Below, piece by piece: positions 38,580 to 50,992 of a DNA stretch of 64,000 bases (the first letter of the stretch is position 1; each line of letters starts with the position of its first letter). Location: contig CM039464.1 of the NCBI GenBank assembly GCA_022414725.1, forward strand, positions 21,393,707 to 21,457,706. The letters run 5' to 3'. The notes below the pieces were generated by a model. The model searched no databases and had not been told where the DNA came from. It saw nothing but the letters and a program-made list of their open reading frames with translations. A program made the position numbers and the translations under genes. This DNA is from Microglena sp. YARC. Lineage: Eukaryota; Chlorophyta; Chlorophyceae; Chlamydomonadales; Chlamydomonadaceae.

Positions 38580-38635
38580 CATTGTGGGTGGGTGGGTGGG
38601 TGGGTGGGTGGTGGTGGGGAGGGGGGGGGGGCTAA
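38580..38635 (+). repeat. (GGGT)n and G run
   Basis: gtgggtgggtgggtgggtgg followed by gggaggggggggggg. Confidence 0.95.
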
Positions 38636-38783
38636 CTGGATTGCTGCAAAGCATTCTGTTCCGTGGAACCAAGGCTGCTACACCTACGGCGTAGGCTGGT
38701 CAATCAAGTAATGGGTGGGGTTACCGAGCCCAAAGATCAAAAGCATGCTCGCCGTCATCCGCCCCCTCCAAAAGTCACTAATG

Positions 38784-38872
38784 TATATGGAGGTACTTGA
38801 ACTTGAACTTCGTTACATAGCTTCAGCCAGCAATTTGGCTGCTCGCTGCCTTCGGCAATATGGAGGTACTTC
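38784..38872 (+). mobile_element. retroposon-like hairpin element of about 60 bp with 14-bp target duplication
   Basis: atatggaggtactt occurs at 38784-38797 and again at 38859-38872, directly flanking a single copy of the gaacttgaacttcgttacat / agcttcagccagcaatttgg / ctgctcgctgccttcggca element. Removing the element and one duplicate restores a continuous sequence. Confidence 0.85.
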
Positions 38873-39861
38873 GCCATTTGTTGAGGAAGTCCTTGCCACA
38901 GCTGATTCTGCACAACTGGACTGACGGTTGCAACGAACCATGTGGCCGATGAGCAAGGGAATAGAAAGGAAGCAGGCCAGAATATCGCGTCTTAGACTGC
39001 GAGCGGTAACGAAGTCATGGAAAGCGTAGCAAGTGCTCGCTTTCGGCTACGTCCAATTTGCATCAGATCCTGGCTATCTCCCATAATTATCTGTAAATCT
39101 CCATCCGTCAACGAGCTGGAGTTCGGTTGCTTAAAATCCCAGCTGCTCAATATTGCAGCGCCACCTGTCGTTCTGGCGGGCGCCGCATCCGCGGATGCAT
39201 CCGCCAGGAAGCTGCGCACATTCCAGCTTCTCGACCTCCTCGCCAACCTGGCAGTCGCGTACGTGCGCGGGCCAGGTAGGCGCGGACGCGGACACTGACA
39301 CGGCGCACGCATCGGCAGGCACCATCCCCGCTGTGCGCACATGTGCTGGTTTGGCGAAGGGCGAGCAATCGGGTACTACTAAGCGCGAACATAGTTGGCA
39401 TTCCCTGGCGTCGTTCCACCCTGGGTGTCCAAGGTGTGCACTGAAGCGAGTATGCGTCCTTCAGGGATAAGTGGGGAGGAAAGGGTACCCAAAGCTGAGA
39501 GCTGAGGGTGTCGTGCACGCTGTCGTTGTATGGTAGGGCTGGGTGTCAACAGGCAAGATCATAGACACGCTTGCGTGAATGAGAGGAAGCGCTTGCCTGC
39601 GCCGACCAGGGGATTATCCACAGTGATGATTTTGAAGGACGTTCTCGCGCGCTGTCCAGCTGTGTTGCTGTCGGTCTGGTAGCACGACCAAGTTCGAGTT
39701 ATAGCCTGTCCTGTACTGCAGGGGGGCCTTCTCGTGAAGCTGGAAGCTGACCAGAAAGGGTGGAAGCGGGATCCGGCCGACAGTGTAAGTAGTCCCGATA
39801 GGTGGAGTAGCGCGCTGATACATAGTGAGCCGATGGAGCGCACCTGACAACTTTTCCTGCC
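38873..39861. other. upstream region of the matrix-protein gene
   Basis: It is GC-richer than the repeats around it and contains overlapping open frames on both strands (for example 39017-39298 plus, 39342-38992 minus). None has a recognisable domain or supported splice sites. It probably holds the promoter and 5' UTR of the gene starting at 39862. Confidence 0.4.
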
Positions 39862-42800
39862 ATGTTTTTGCTCCTTCTACCTCTAGCGCTAGGTTTATTC
39901 CAACCTCAAGTCGAAGCGAGCCCGGCTCCGGGCGTCGTCACATGGTGCAACTACACGGAACCAAGTTACGAACCAGACACGCTGAATCGCAGCTCGTATG
40001 GCCCGCATGGAGCTTGGGCATGCGTAGGTGAGCTGGATGTGAACGCATACTACCTCGATGCGTACAAGAAGTGCCCCTGGGTTGGATGAAGGATGGCGGA
40101 TTTTCGGGGGTCGACCAAACGCAAGGGGGTCGAATTAGGAGGGGGGGCTTAGCCCGAACATCATAGACATTTCTGATGAGAAAGATAAGAATAATACTTA
40201 TAACATGAATTATATTTAGACGAAGGTTTGTAAGGAAATCAAAACTACTTTTTAAATGTTTCCCCTTTCTAACTTGTCAAGCACCTGGGGGAAGTCAGTG
40301 TTTTTCTTCTCGGGCTACCAGCAGCAGCTTCTAGGCATCTCTCCGACTCATCCACTGGGCTCTGCACCGACATTTAAACAGGGTAAATAGCTGATGACGG
40401 CAGCGTCCTGGTGCAGTAGACTGCGTTATGTTTGGCTGGATAGGGAGGCAGGGGAGCTTCCTAGAAGCTGCGGCTCGTAGCTGAACAAATATATTCTGGG
40501 GGAAGTATCATTTATAACGGCTCTATGTGACTCACGTTAGGAGATGAAGGCCTGAACATAGCACATGCACATCGCGATTCATCTCATATAACCGTAATAC
40601 CACAGGCTGACAGCACTTTGTATGTTCAACTTATTTTGCAGGACCGTACGGAAACAAGCCTCTTCCTAAAAACCCAGACTATTCAGGTTGCGCTGTAAGT
40701 CTGAAAGCTTTTTTTCTTTTTTGGGGAATATGTTCATCTCAGGAAGTGGGACGGCGTACGCAAACCAGCTCCACCGAAGACTCAAAAAGAAAGGTGGAGA
40801 AACAAATATTGTGATGAGGCAATGGACACCAGGGAATGGCAATGGCGACATAGATGTGTGCACCTGACTCCTTGCTAGCTACTACCAAACGAATATACAG
40901 TATCTCTCAAAAGCCTAACCCTGGAAACAAGCAGGCAGGGTTTATTCCTTGGGCTATGCGTGGAAGCTTCCATCTAGCTCCTTTAGTCAACGGGTCAATA
41001 TCACAGGCTCCAAGTTCAGTGTTTTTCGCTTTAGCCCCCTCTGGACCCCCCAGGGGTCCCGGGGCTGAAGCCCCAAGTTCCCCCCGTGTCTCTCTCCGCA
41101 GTCTGTCCGTCCATCTATCCATCTCTCTATCCGTCTGTCCGACAGCTGTCCAGGCGTTTGAACGATTCCGACCACCTCCGCACCCGCAATTTTTGCTCAT
41201 AGTTGGAGTGCGCATAACTAGAGTTATCAGCATCGCAACGGGTCAAAATCACAGGCTCCAAGTTCAGTGTTTTTCTTTTTGGCTACCAGCACCAGCTTCT
41301 AGGCAGCTTCCTGGAAGAAGAAAAGCTGTTCAAGTTCACGGGAATGCCTGTCCTGTCGGCTTTCAGATGCACTAGCTAGCTTCGGGTTTGGCCCAATGAC
41401 AGGGAAAAGGAGCTGTCTAGAAGCTGCTAAAAACAAACAGTGGAAGCAGATGAGACAACTGGTGTACTGCTTGTACATATGCAACTATTGACAACCAATC
41501 TCACTTAGTGAAATGCGGGTGTAGTGATGCAGAAGTGTGATGGGATGATAGTGCGCATGTTCATTGTGTGGTCATAGGGTAGAGCCCAATGTTGGTCACT
41601 CTTCCATGCTTTTGATGTGTTGCTGGTCACTCTTCCATGCTTTTGATGTAATGCCTATCCTCCCCACCCTCAATCACACAATTCAACCTACTGTTGCAGA
41701 CTGTGGATTCGTGGGGTTCTGATGTAAGCCAGTGTGCCGTGCCAGGATACAGACCCATGGGTCCCCTTGCTGACCCCAGCAACACTACCATCCAGCGTGG
41801 CTTCCCAGCCACCTTCGACCGAAGGGATGCTTGCAACCAGAATGTTTACACGAACCCTCTAGTGGACAAGGAGGGAAAGGTTTATGGATCTGTGGATATT
41901 TTCAAGGATTATGACGACAACTTGTACATCACCTCCACCCTGTATGCCTTGACAGACTGGAGTGCAGTAGGCCAGGTAATGTACCCACTGACCCTTATAT
42001 GCATGGTACACACATTTGGGCGCATGGAAACTGGGCTAGTGTAATCATGATGCATAAAGCAGCACTTAATCTGCGCTTCAGTATTGTTGTAGACGCAGTC
42101 CTGATATATACATCTTTTGTCAAGTTCATCAATGGATTTTACAATGGTATATTTACGGATGTCACAATGGTATATTTATGGATGTTACAATGGTATATTT
42201 ATGGATGTCACAATGGTATATTTATGGATGTTACAATGGTATATTTATGGATGTTACAATGGTATATTTATGGATGTTACAATGGTATATTTATGGATGT
42301 TACAATGGTATATGTATATTTATGGATATTACAATGGTATGATTAGCTACACAAGTGTGCCATTCTATCAAGAGTTGCATCCATCACATGTCTGTATATT
42401 ACAGTCCAGGGTTAGAGGCCAAATAGGCTAAAGGGACTTGCCCAACCGTGACAGGAAGGGCTAAAAAGAAAGAGCTTTAGAAAGCGTCCCCTTCACCCAC
42501 TATTGTCCTCGTTCCCCTTGACCCACTATTGTCTCCATTCCCCTTCACCCACCATTGTCCTCATTCCCCTTCACCCTATATTGTCCTCATTCTTGCAGTG
42601 GCTACACTCCCAGCCCCCCCAGCCAAGCATTTACGACAACTCCATGACACCTCTGGATACCCCAGCTGCCGGCACGGTCTATGTCTCTGATGCCTTTGAC
42701 CCAAGCCTCCCAGCAGCCTACAACAACCAGCTCATCCCTGGGCCAACCAGCAGGTTTTGGTCCTGCTGGACGTACAAAGTAAAGCTGAAACAGACCTGTA

Positions 42801-45800
42801 ATCCAACCAATTCAGCCCACTGGGTAACTGGACCAAATGCCACAGGAACAGGCTGCAAACAGAAGCTGCCAGGATCCATTGATCCTCTATTCCAGAATTT
42901 GGCCCAGCCTAGCACGAGCAACCTGTTTGTGCACCTGAAGTTCAGCATTGTCCGCATGGATTTGAATAGAGCGGATAGCACATACGGCTACCAGTGTGGT
43001 CAGCCAGCCGCAGCAATATGCATCAGTAGGTTTACCAGGCAGTGGTGTGATTGACCTATACAATTTACCAAATGGGCAAGTATCTCTCGACAAAGAGTGC
43101 TCATCCATCAACCAACGACCCCCCAGCCCCCACTTCCACCCTCCCCCCCACCTTTACCCTCTTCCCTTCTCCACCACCTCTCCCTCCGTCTCCCCCCTCC
43201 CCCCCTGGACCTCCCCCCTTCCCCCCTCCCTCCCCTCCCCCCCTGCTCCCCCCACCACGCTTATTTACTCCACATTTTACTTTAACACCACGGGTCGCAA
43301 CTTCGACTCTAGAAGTGACTGTGCTACCATGGACATGCTTATGGGCACCTATCTCAGAGGGCGTGCATTCGTCCAAGTAGGATGTGAGATCTCGACAGCA
43401 AGTGCCGGATTCAGTGCACTCTACTATAAACTGCGTTTCACGCAACCTTCTGATCGGGACTTTCTGTACTACTCCATCACTTCCGCCCCGTTTTGGCAGG
43501 ACGTCTTGTTCCCCCAATTAGCTCCTGGCTGTGGTTTCTTTGCCACGTACACCCAGACTTCTGGAAACACTTTGTTCAAGGATCCTAACTTTGTTGACGT
43601 CCCATCCACGCTGCCCTTCCAAGACTCTATCGACACCAGCAACCCATACTACACGGTATGCTCAAACTACTTAGCTCCCAACGCTTCTATCCCAGAGTCA
43701 AGCCTGGATGGCTACCCCTCTGGTATATTTGGATGGGCACCACCGCAGCAGCCATCTGTCATCCAGCCATTTACTGTGGGCAGCACAGGGAGTTTAGCTG
43801 GCACACAGAATCTAGGAATCAACACGGCCAGTGGCTATGGCCCCTATGCTCCTTACATCACCCTTTGCTCCCAGGTATGATTGTTGCACTGTTTGTGGTG
43901 TCATATGCAATATGTGTAGTAACCACAATTTAGTGGTTGACCTCAGTGCAAGCAAATGGGCTGGCCCCCTCAACCTCACGCCTCGCAATAAGGCGTATCA
44001 TTTATTTATATATTTATTTATATATTTATTTCTTTATTTATGTATTTATGTATTTATGTATGTATGTATTTATTTATTTATTCATTTATTTATTTATTCA
44101 TTTATTTATTTATTTATTTATTTATTTATTTGTTTGTTTGTTTATTTATTTATTTATTTATTTGCTTATTTATTTATTTATTTATTTGTTTGATTGTTTG
44201 TTTGTTTGTTTGTTTGTTTATTTATTTATTTATTTATTTATTTATTAGTAGACACAGCATTAACCATATCACTACAAAAGAAGTAAGCCCACTTGAAACT
44301 TGTTCTCATCCCATCACATTAATCACACACAAAAGCTGTATAACTAGGGTTCTCAAGGGAGAATTTTGAATTGCAGCAGTAGGCCAGCTAAGCACAACAC
44401 TTGTTTGATTCCTTGTGCAGGTGTTAGCTGTCCCCGCCTGTCCGCCCCACCGCCGGCCCCCTCTCCCCCGCCCCCACCTCCCTTTCCCCCTGCACCCCCG
44501 TCACCTCCCCCATCCCCCAGACCTCCTGCCCCCCTCCTTCACCATCACCACCAGCCCCCCCTCCCCTCCCCCCCTCTCCTCCTCCCAGCCCAAGACCCCC
44601 TCCACCCCCTCCACCAGTATGCACCATCCTCTTCACCATGTACAAGGTGCATTCACAATTGTCATCTCCTTTTGATCCAACTCTCGACCCCGCACGGATG
44701 GAGACAAATCTTAACCTCTTGTACTCCTCGGATCATGTACGGCCTGCGTATGGTCTACCAGATCTGTTTGCAACCACTGGAGTGCCAACCCAGTCAATGA
44801 TGCAAGCCATAGCTCTTGTGTTCAGTGACCAGGACATGATGAATTTTGTGCAGACGTACACCTCATCAAGCAATGCACTCCGTGTGCTGGCTAATGGTTT
44901 CTACCTCTCCTGCACAGACTTCATCCGCACCGATTTTTATGGTTGCAGCTCTATCGACCCCATCATCTTTAGTGGCCTGGCTGACTCACCCCCCCACAGC
45001 ACAGTCAATCCTGCCTGGGTGCTCCAGTCCTCCCCTCTCCCTCCGCCCCCGCCCCACCTCCCCCATTCCCTCCTCCACGTCCCGAACCAAAACAAAGTCC
45101 ACCTCCAAGTCCACCCCCTCCTACCCCTCCTCCTCCCTCCCCTCCTTCTCCACCTCCAAGCCCACCCCCTCCTACCCCTCCACCTCCCAGCCCACCCCCT
45201 CCTACCCCTCCTCCTCCCTCCCCTCTTCCTCCACCTCCAAGCCCACCCCCTCCTACCCCTCCTCCTCCCTCCCCTCCTCCTCCACCTCCAAGTCCCCCCT
45301 CCTACCCCTCCTCCTCCTCCCCTCCTCCTCCATCTCCAAGCCCACCCCCTCCTACCCCTCCACCTCCAAGCAAATTTGTGCTCACCATTAACGGGTCTGG
45401 CACCTCTTGTTCCCAGAGGTTTTATGCGTACACTCTCATTCAGCTCATCATCAGTGCAGGGCTTCAGCCAAGCCTCATCAACGACAATTATGCGCTTGCG
45501 TGCACTGCTTTAGGGTCTAAGGTTTTTGTCACAGCCACTTTTCAAGACAACGATTGGGCCGTGTCTATGTTCAACTTCATGGTCTCTCCAGATCGCACTG
45601 CTATGTCTACTTATGTCAACACAGCTGGTGTCCCATGTGGCTCCTCCATCACCATGGAAGTGGACGGAGCTCTCTCCCCATTCTCGCTCTTCCAGTGCAA
45701 CAAAGGCCCATTTGCAAACATAATTAGCTTGCCTGCATTGTGTTGTGCACCAGCTATACCTACTCCCTCCCCTCCCCATCACCCCCTCCCCCATCTCCTC

Positions 45801-46329
45801 CCCGATCACCATCTCCTCTGTCACCCACGCCCCAACTCCACTTTCCCCCCGAAGAAGCCCACCGCCCCCACGTCTACCAAGCCCTCCACCTCCCCCTTCG
45901 CCAGTGAGAGGCTATCAGATCTTCATCACCACTCCAATTACTGGCCATGTGGACGTGGATACAGTTGAGGCTTATCAGTGCCCCACTCTGGAAGCAGCCA
46001 TTCAGCAAGCCCTCTTATACAGGGGCTTAGATGCCTTTGAGGCCTATCCTCCCTCAAATTCTCTTAATGGGTGTTCAGTCATCACCAAGAAGGGTGGAAG
46101 CATGTACTACAAGGTGCTGCTAAGAGTAACAGAAGAGAATTGGGATTATTTGAAGAGTCCTGTAGGTATTGGGAATGACCACTTTGTCGCCAATGCAAGA
46201 GTCATGTGCGAGAGCACTATCAGCTTTGCAGACGGACAGGGTAACACGCAGCTAAAAATGAGCAGTCAGACCATATGGGCGCTATCAACAGCATCCCCAT
46301 TATGCAAGCGGGATGTATATGACCCTTAG
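39862..46329 (+). CDS. secreted multi-domain hydroxyproline-rich (pherophorin-like) matrix glycoprotein
   Basis: The start MFLLLLPLALGLFQPQVEAS is a clear signal peptide. Supported exons: 39862-40027, 40642-40694, 41700-41975, 42599-43874, then 44421-46329. The first junctions chain in phase (ACV-G-PYGNKPLPKNPDYSGCA-TVDSWGSDVSQC). Several Cys-containing globular stretches (about 42600-43100, 43270-43874, 44620-45000, 45375-45745, 45905-46329) alternate with Pro/Ser linkers such as SPPPSPPPPTPPPPS. That architecture is typical of volvocine cell-wall and matrix glycoproteins whose linkers become hydroxyproline-arabinosylated. I do not recognise the globular domains. N-glycosylation sequons are present (NYT, NRS, NTT). 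The reading frame changes within or next to the C-rich linkers (see findings), so the CDS is either broken or mis-assembled. Stop after CKRDVYDP at 46327-46329. Confidence 0.7.
40303..40480 (+). mobile_element. MITE-3 copy in intron 1
   Basis: gggctaccagcagcagcttc ... cctagaagctgcggctcgta, inverted arms. It begins after gtcagtgtttttc. Confidence 0.75.
41024..41442 (+). mobile_element. partial PR repeat (41024-41165) and MITE-3 (41270-41442) in intron 2
   Basis: caggggtcccggggctgaag and tgtccgtccatctatccatc match the PR family in part. ttggctaccagcaccagctt ... gagctgtctagaagctgcta are MITE-3 arms. Both PR and MITE-3 are preceded by ggctccaagttcagtgtttt, a local 30-base duplication. Confidence 0.7.
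42125..42350 (+). repeat. 23-bp minisatellite, about nine copies
   Basis: Unit acaatggtatatttatggatgtt/c. It is open in all frames and has no coding meaning. It lies in intron 3 of the matrix gene. Confidence 0.95.
42402..42476 (-). mobile_element. LINE 3'-tail fragment, minus strand
   Basis: acagtccagggttagaggcc, aaataggctaaagggacttg and ggaagggctaaaaagaaag. Confidence 0.8.
42485..42598 (+). repeat. 28-bp pyrimidine-rich repeat before an acceptor
   Basis: Four copies of ccccttcacccactattgtcctcatt lead into ttcttgcag|TGG at 42598, extending the polypyrimidine tract of exon 4. Confidence 0.85.
43925..44250 (+). repeat. CR-family copy with a (TTTA)n tail of 250 bases
   Basis: gtgcaagcaaatgggctggc, cccctcaacctcacgcctcg and caataaggcgta, then ttatttatttat to 44247. 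The long pure tail next to the element is retroposon-like. Confidence 0.85.
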
Positions 46330-47040
46330 CTTGCATGCAATCCTTTGCATATTTTCTACTTAGCCTATAACTCATTCTAGGGTATACGTGTATGACAAGT
46401 CTGTATCAGGTTCAATTAAGACAGATCGAAAACCTAGCCCGGCTACAAAGCATACAAGATTCTCAACCACTGCAACGGCGGGGGGGCTTTTAGGGTTTAG
46501 GGTTTTAACCACTGCAACCAGGGGGGTGGGGTGGGGGGGCTAGCTAAGATAAGATAGCATAGAGGATAATGAGCAGGCAGCGTAACTCCATCCACAGTTG
46601 TGTACCCTTACTATGTACCTGATCAGCTACATACCTGCAATGTGATATAATGATAGCTTCAGTAGACATTCGTGTTTTTTATTTAATCTGCCTGCAGTCA
46701 TATTGATTAGGCTTGGCTAACAGCGATGCAAGCCCAGGGGCACTGCCTCAGTAGGTGTAGATCAAGTGGGGATAGCAGGCATTCGCCAGAAAGCTGCTCC
46801 ATAACTCATATTGCCTCCCCCAGGGAGGGGGAGAAGCAGCATAGCTTTAGCTATTGCCCCTATGAGGGTTATGGGATTTGCCCATACACCAACACCAAGA
46901 GAGTATGAGGATGGAAGTATTACTATGACTCCATTTGGCTATGGCTTTCTAACTCAGGGGGCTATGGCTTGAATAGTTGGGTCACCCAACTTTATAGGCA
47001 GAGCCTGTTTAAATATTTAATATTTAGACATTTAAATCGT
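46330..47040. other. 3' flank of the matrix gene, no gene seen
   Basis: A G run with tttagggtttagggtttta lies at about 46480-46506. Nothing else is recognisable. Confidence 0.4.
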
Positions 47041-47049
47041 TCAAGGGGG

Positions 47050-47760
47050 TGCGTTGATGTCCTTCAGCGGGAGCAGCATATTCCTGCACCATTGTGTACT
47101 GCAACAATGTCCCTCAGTGGAAGCAGTACATTCCTGCACCACTGTGCACTGCAACAATGTCCCTCAATGGGAGCAGTACATTCCTGCACCACTGTGCACT
47201 GCAACAATGTCCCTCAATGGGAGCAGTACATTCCTGCACCACTGTGCACTGCAACAATGTCCCTCAATGGGAGCAGTACATTCCTGCACCACTGTGCACT
47301 GCAACAATGTCCCTCAATGGGAGCAGTACATTCCTGTACCACTGTGCACTGCAACAATGTCCCTCAATGGGAGCAGTACATTCCTGCACCACTGTGCACT
47401 GCAACAATGTCCCTCAATGGGAGCAGTACATTCCTGCACCACTGTGCACTGCAACAATGTCCCTCAATGGGAGCAGTACATTCCTGCACCACTGTGTACT
47501 GCAACAATATCCCTCAATGGGAGAAGTGCATTCCTGCACCACTGTGCACTGCAACAATGTCCCTCGATGGGAGCAGTACATTCCTGCACCACTGTGCACT
47601 GCAACAATATCCCTCAATGGGAGAAGTGCATTCCTGCACCACTGTGCACTGCAACAATGTCCCTCAATGGGAGAAGTGCATTCCTGCACCACTGTGCACT
47701 GCAACAATATCCCTCAATGGGAGAAGTGCATTCCTGCAGTACAATATCCCTCAATAGGAG
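47050..47760 (+). repeat. 50-bp minisatellite, about 14 copies
   Basis: Unit ctgcaccactgtgcactgca, acaatgtccctcaatgggag, cagtacattc. Some copies carry gagaagtgca or aatatccc variants in blocks. 50 is not divisible by three, so the roughly 270-codon frames present in all three phases are artefacts. Confidence 0.95.
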
Positions 47761-47989
47761 CAGTCATCTCTGTGGAGGACGTTATTTCAACAGCATTCAT
47801 GTTTTCATTATATGCTGGCGCTCATTTTTATCGCCGCGTATTTCATTATTGTTTCATTAATTTAAACCATTTCAGCCATCTTGGATGTGTGGTCTCAATC
47901 TAGAACTATACTTGCGCACCCCTATTAGATGTTATTGCATAACCACATACAAACACTACACATCGATCTTCATAGTGCAGATCACTTTT

Positions 47990-48375
47990 CATTCCATGCA
48001 TTTTAACTAGAACAAATGGATTTGTTTTAGAACTGGAATTGTGTGATGGAATGTCCTTAGTACTCTGAGGAGAGGAATGGGTTTTATGAGAAATCAGGAA
48101 TTGAGTGCGATTGTCTATGACTTTAATATGAGAATGTCAATGAACTCTGACTCATTAAGAGGATGGAAACCTTTTGTTACATGCTGTTACATGTATTTAT
48201 AAATGTGACAGGAAACGTGAAGTTAAATTATGTCCATAGCACGAACTCCGGAGCCCCGTCTTTTACGGTGTGTTGGGCTTTAGTTCACTACTGCTTGTTT
48301 TTTTCTTCCTGTTGTAAGGTTGGGCAAGTGCCTTTAGCCTATTTAGCTACACCTGGAATGCAAAAATACATACAT
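47990..48375 (+). mobile_element. decayed 5'-truncated LINE copy
   Basis: A frame ending NSDSLRGWKPF matches NPDSLEGWKYL of the 10.7-kb LINE. Downstream agcacgaactccggagcccc, gttgggcaagtgcctttagc and acatacat match its 3' UTR and tail. Confidence 0.75.
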
Positions 48376-48704
48376 ATGGACAGACAACTTTGGCATTAAT
48401 ATCTTTGCATTATTGCTACCCTGCCTGGATACCATGTGTAATGATCAGGACTCGGTCTATTAGCTCCTTGCCCTTGTGATGTTATCAGGTGCGCAGATAC
48501 TATGCAACCGCCACCCTTGTAGACAGAAGTTTACTTCATGTATGTTAGTAGCTGGGTAGTTGCTGTCCTCAGGCAGGAGCATACGGTAACCACAGGGCAT
48601 TTGTGCATATTTATCTAATCGTGTGATGCTATGGTCAGTAACTGCTAATTTCTTGGATTATTCCAGCCATGTGGTTGGCTGGTATCTAGAGCGAGGAAAC
48701 ACAG

Positions 48705-48735
48705 GATTTGCCCTTGACAGACACAAGGGCAAATC
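48705..48735. other. perfect 12-bp inverted repeat
   Basis: gatttgcccttg - acagaca - caagggcaaatc, a 7-base loop. The surroundings show no gene or poly-T, so I do not call it a terminator. Confidence 0.7.
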
Positions 48736-48835
48736 ACACACTGTCCTTCCCCAGTCCTTCCCCACCCTATTGGTCGACCCCCAGGGGCTAAGACATACGC
48801 GATGCGTACCTGTACGCGACGTTTTTTCTCCTTCG

Positions 48836-50225
48836 ATTCCCCCCCCCCCCCCCCCCCCCGAAAAAGCCGGTCAAATTAGCCGGTTGAACTGACCTCCCTC
48901 ACAGCTAAGGGACCCGTGTTCGATTCTCACAGGGGATGGATACGGATGAGTCGCATTCCATGAACGGGAGGGGGGTCGCCTTACCTCGGAGGGTACTTAT
49001 TCGCGTACGGATCTCAGGTTTGCGGACTGTGCACGCGGTGTTTTCATTTGTCGTTTCTCTCCTGTCCTGTGGACTCAATCTAGGGACCTGGCGCATGTCT
49101 ACGATTTCCCCTGGGAAAATTCGCATCTCAGTGCCTCTCGCAGCTCATTGCAGCAGCTCATTGTGCTTGACAAGGCAATCTGCTGTTTCGCACAAGTACC
49201 TGCAGGTTGCGCAGTAGCAACTGTAGCCTCGGGAGTTGCTGCACCTGCCTCCATGGAACTTCCGGGAGTCAGTGAGCTATTAACTTCTTTAGCCTTACAG
49301 GCCAGTAGGCCACCAAGTTTAATAGTTATGCCATTTGCACAAGCGTTACAAAGTCAAGCAGAATGCATTATGCAATAACTAATGTGTAACCAATGAAATA
49401 TTGGCGCGTAATATGTGCCAAACTGCCAATATTATACTGATATATTATATTAATTCTTGACCCCTCAAATACTAAATTGTACGGATGAGATCATATGTTC
49501 GCCAAGATATTTTATGCCAACGCCCGCAGCTAGCGCTCATACCCATAGTGTGGGGCTTGAATATTTCCCTAGGCCCCCCCAATAGTTCTTAAGCGGCGCA
49601 GGTTTGTCTTGGATCTCGATTTACATTACGACGACAAGGCCATAAATGGCACGCAACCTGCGAACGATCTCCAACATGAAATCGGTGACCACGGCGCGCT
49701 TATTCCATTAGCTCGGTAAATATGGAGACGGAGACTGTACCTCGCAGCGGCCGTCGATTGGGTCTTCACTTGGCGTGGCCATCGCTCGGGACTACGTCCA
49801 CCTAACAAGGGATCTAACCTGGTGAGGGGGCCCTGGACCTAACCCACGACAGGGTCGAGTCACTCCTGGAGGGCAGCTTCTCTTGAGCGGGTCCCAGAAA
49901 TCCACCCTCGCACTTTTAGGCGCAGCCCTCCCGCCCGCCACCACCAGATTGGAACTGCTTGTCTACTTATTGGTCCGGGAAGCTGGGTGGCAGCTAAACT
50001 CGGCCCCGCTTCGGCGGGTCCAAATACTCGCGCAAACGCTCAATATCCAAACATTATCGCAGAGCACCACACCACTCGGCCTATACATCAAACACAGAAG
50101 CTACCTATCATCCACAACCATTCTCTCGTGACTTCAATCGGCAGGAGCTTCACGCCCACTCACCTCGTCGCAACAAAGCTGCCCCTCTCTTCCCTTCTCC
50201 TCCGTAAGTCCCCGAGACGGATACA
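48836..50225. other. unassigned intergenic sequence after a C run
   Basis: A C homopolymer (48840-48859) is followed by a tRNA-like head fragment (cccgtgttcgattctcac) at about 48909-48930. GC-rich unique sequence follows, with a 74-codon Ala/Leu-rich frame (49148-49378) and an 82-codon frame (49883-50131). Neither has a known motif. They could be 5' exons of the VWA gene or element debris. Confidence 0.35.
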
Positions 50226-50289
50226 TGGTGGAATGTGTCATGAAATCATCTAGCCGCATGAAAACATTATCATCTACCACGGACGACCT

Positions 50290-50555
50290 GTGTTTTTGGC
50301 GGAGCCCCCTCTTCAAGGGGGCGGGAGCCCCCAGGGTTACCCCCCGGGTTACCCATTTGTCCGTCCGTCCGACCGACCGACCGACCGACCGACCGACCGA
50401 CCGACCAGCGACCATCCGACCATCCGCATCCGTCTGACCGAGACGAAGCCTGACATGCCAGCCAACGGTCTCGTAACTAACTCGCTTCCGTTGCCACCTG
50501 TCGAACACTCTTCGCCAATTTTAGCGTCGCATGCGACGCTGCATGGGACTTGCAC
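50290..50555 (+). repeat. PR-family copy with expanded gaccgacc run
   Basis: tttggcggagccccctcttc, then (gacc)n at 50371-50405, then ctaactcgcttccgttgcca and agcgtcgcatgcgacgctgc. A LINE-tail fragment follows (50560-50625). Confidence 0.8.
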
Positions 50556-50699
50556 GATTTAATCTTGATTACTCGAGGCTGGACAAGTCACTTAAGCCTA
50601 TTTGGCCACCCCTGGAATGTCACCTACACCACCTCAGTTCAATAAATGTGACTTCAGACATGAATTCCAAGAGTAGCTCATCTATATCAACCCTACCTT

Positions 50700-50975
50700 T
50701 GAAGTCCCCCCCCCATCGTCCAAAAGCTGCTCAACTCATTTCATCCTGCCTTCTACCCACACACATACACATCCACCCGCACCCACATAACACGCCCCCA
50801 CCCCACCCCACTGACACCACCCCTCCGCCCCCCTGCGCCTCCCTCCCACACCCCAGACACCACACACCTCGCCCCCCCTTCTATACCAAGATCTTCTCAA
50901 TCAAATCCTCCCTGCAAGCTGCATCCATCCCCTCACCTGCCCCCCCCCCACCCACCCACCCACCCCCGCCTTCCC
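50700..50975 (+). repeat. C/CA-rich low-complexity sequence
   Basis: ccacaccc/ccccaccc blocks up to the acceptor of the VWA gene's first visible exon (50981). Confidence 0.85.
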
Positions 50976-50992
50976 CAACAGGCCCGATTAAG

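Noticed and set aside
38992..39342. 116-codon minus-strand frame with Arg-rich N terminus resembling a transit peptide
   Set aside because: Overlapped by an equally long plus frame, no downstream exon found and no recognisable domain; kept only as possible promoter or 5' UTR of the matrix gene.
47050..47860. Three overlapping plus-strand frames of more than 260 codons
   Set aside because: They are the three phases of one 50-bp minisatellite; no unique protein sequence or splice context.
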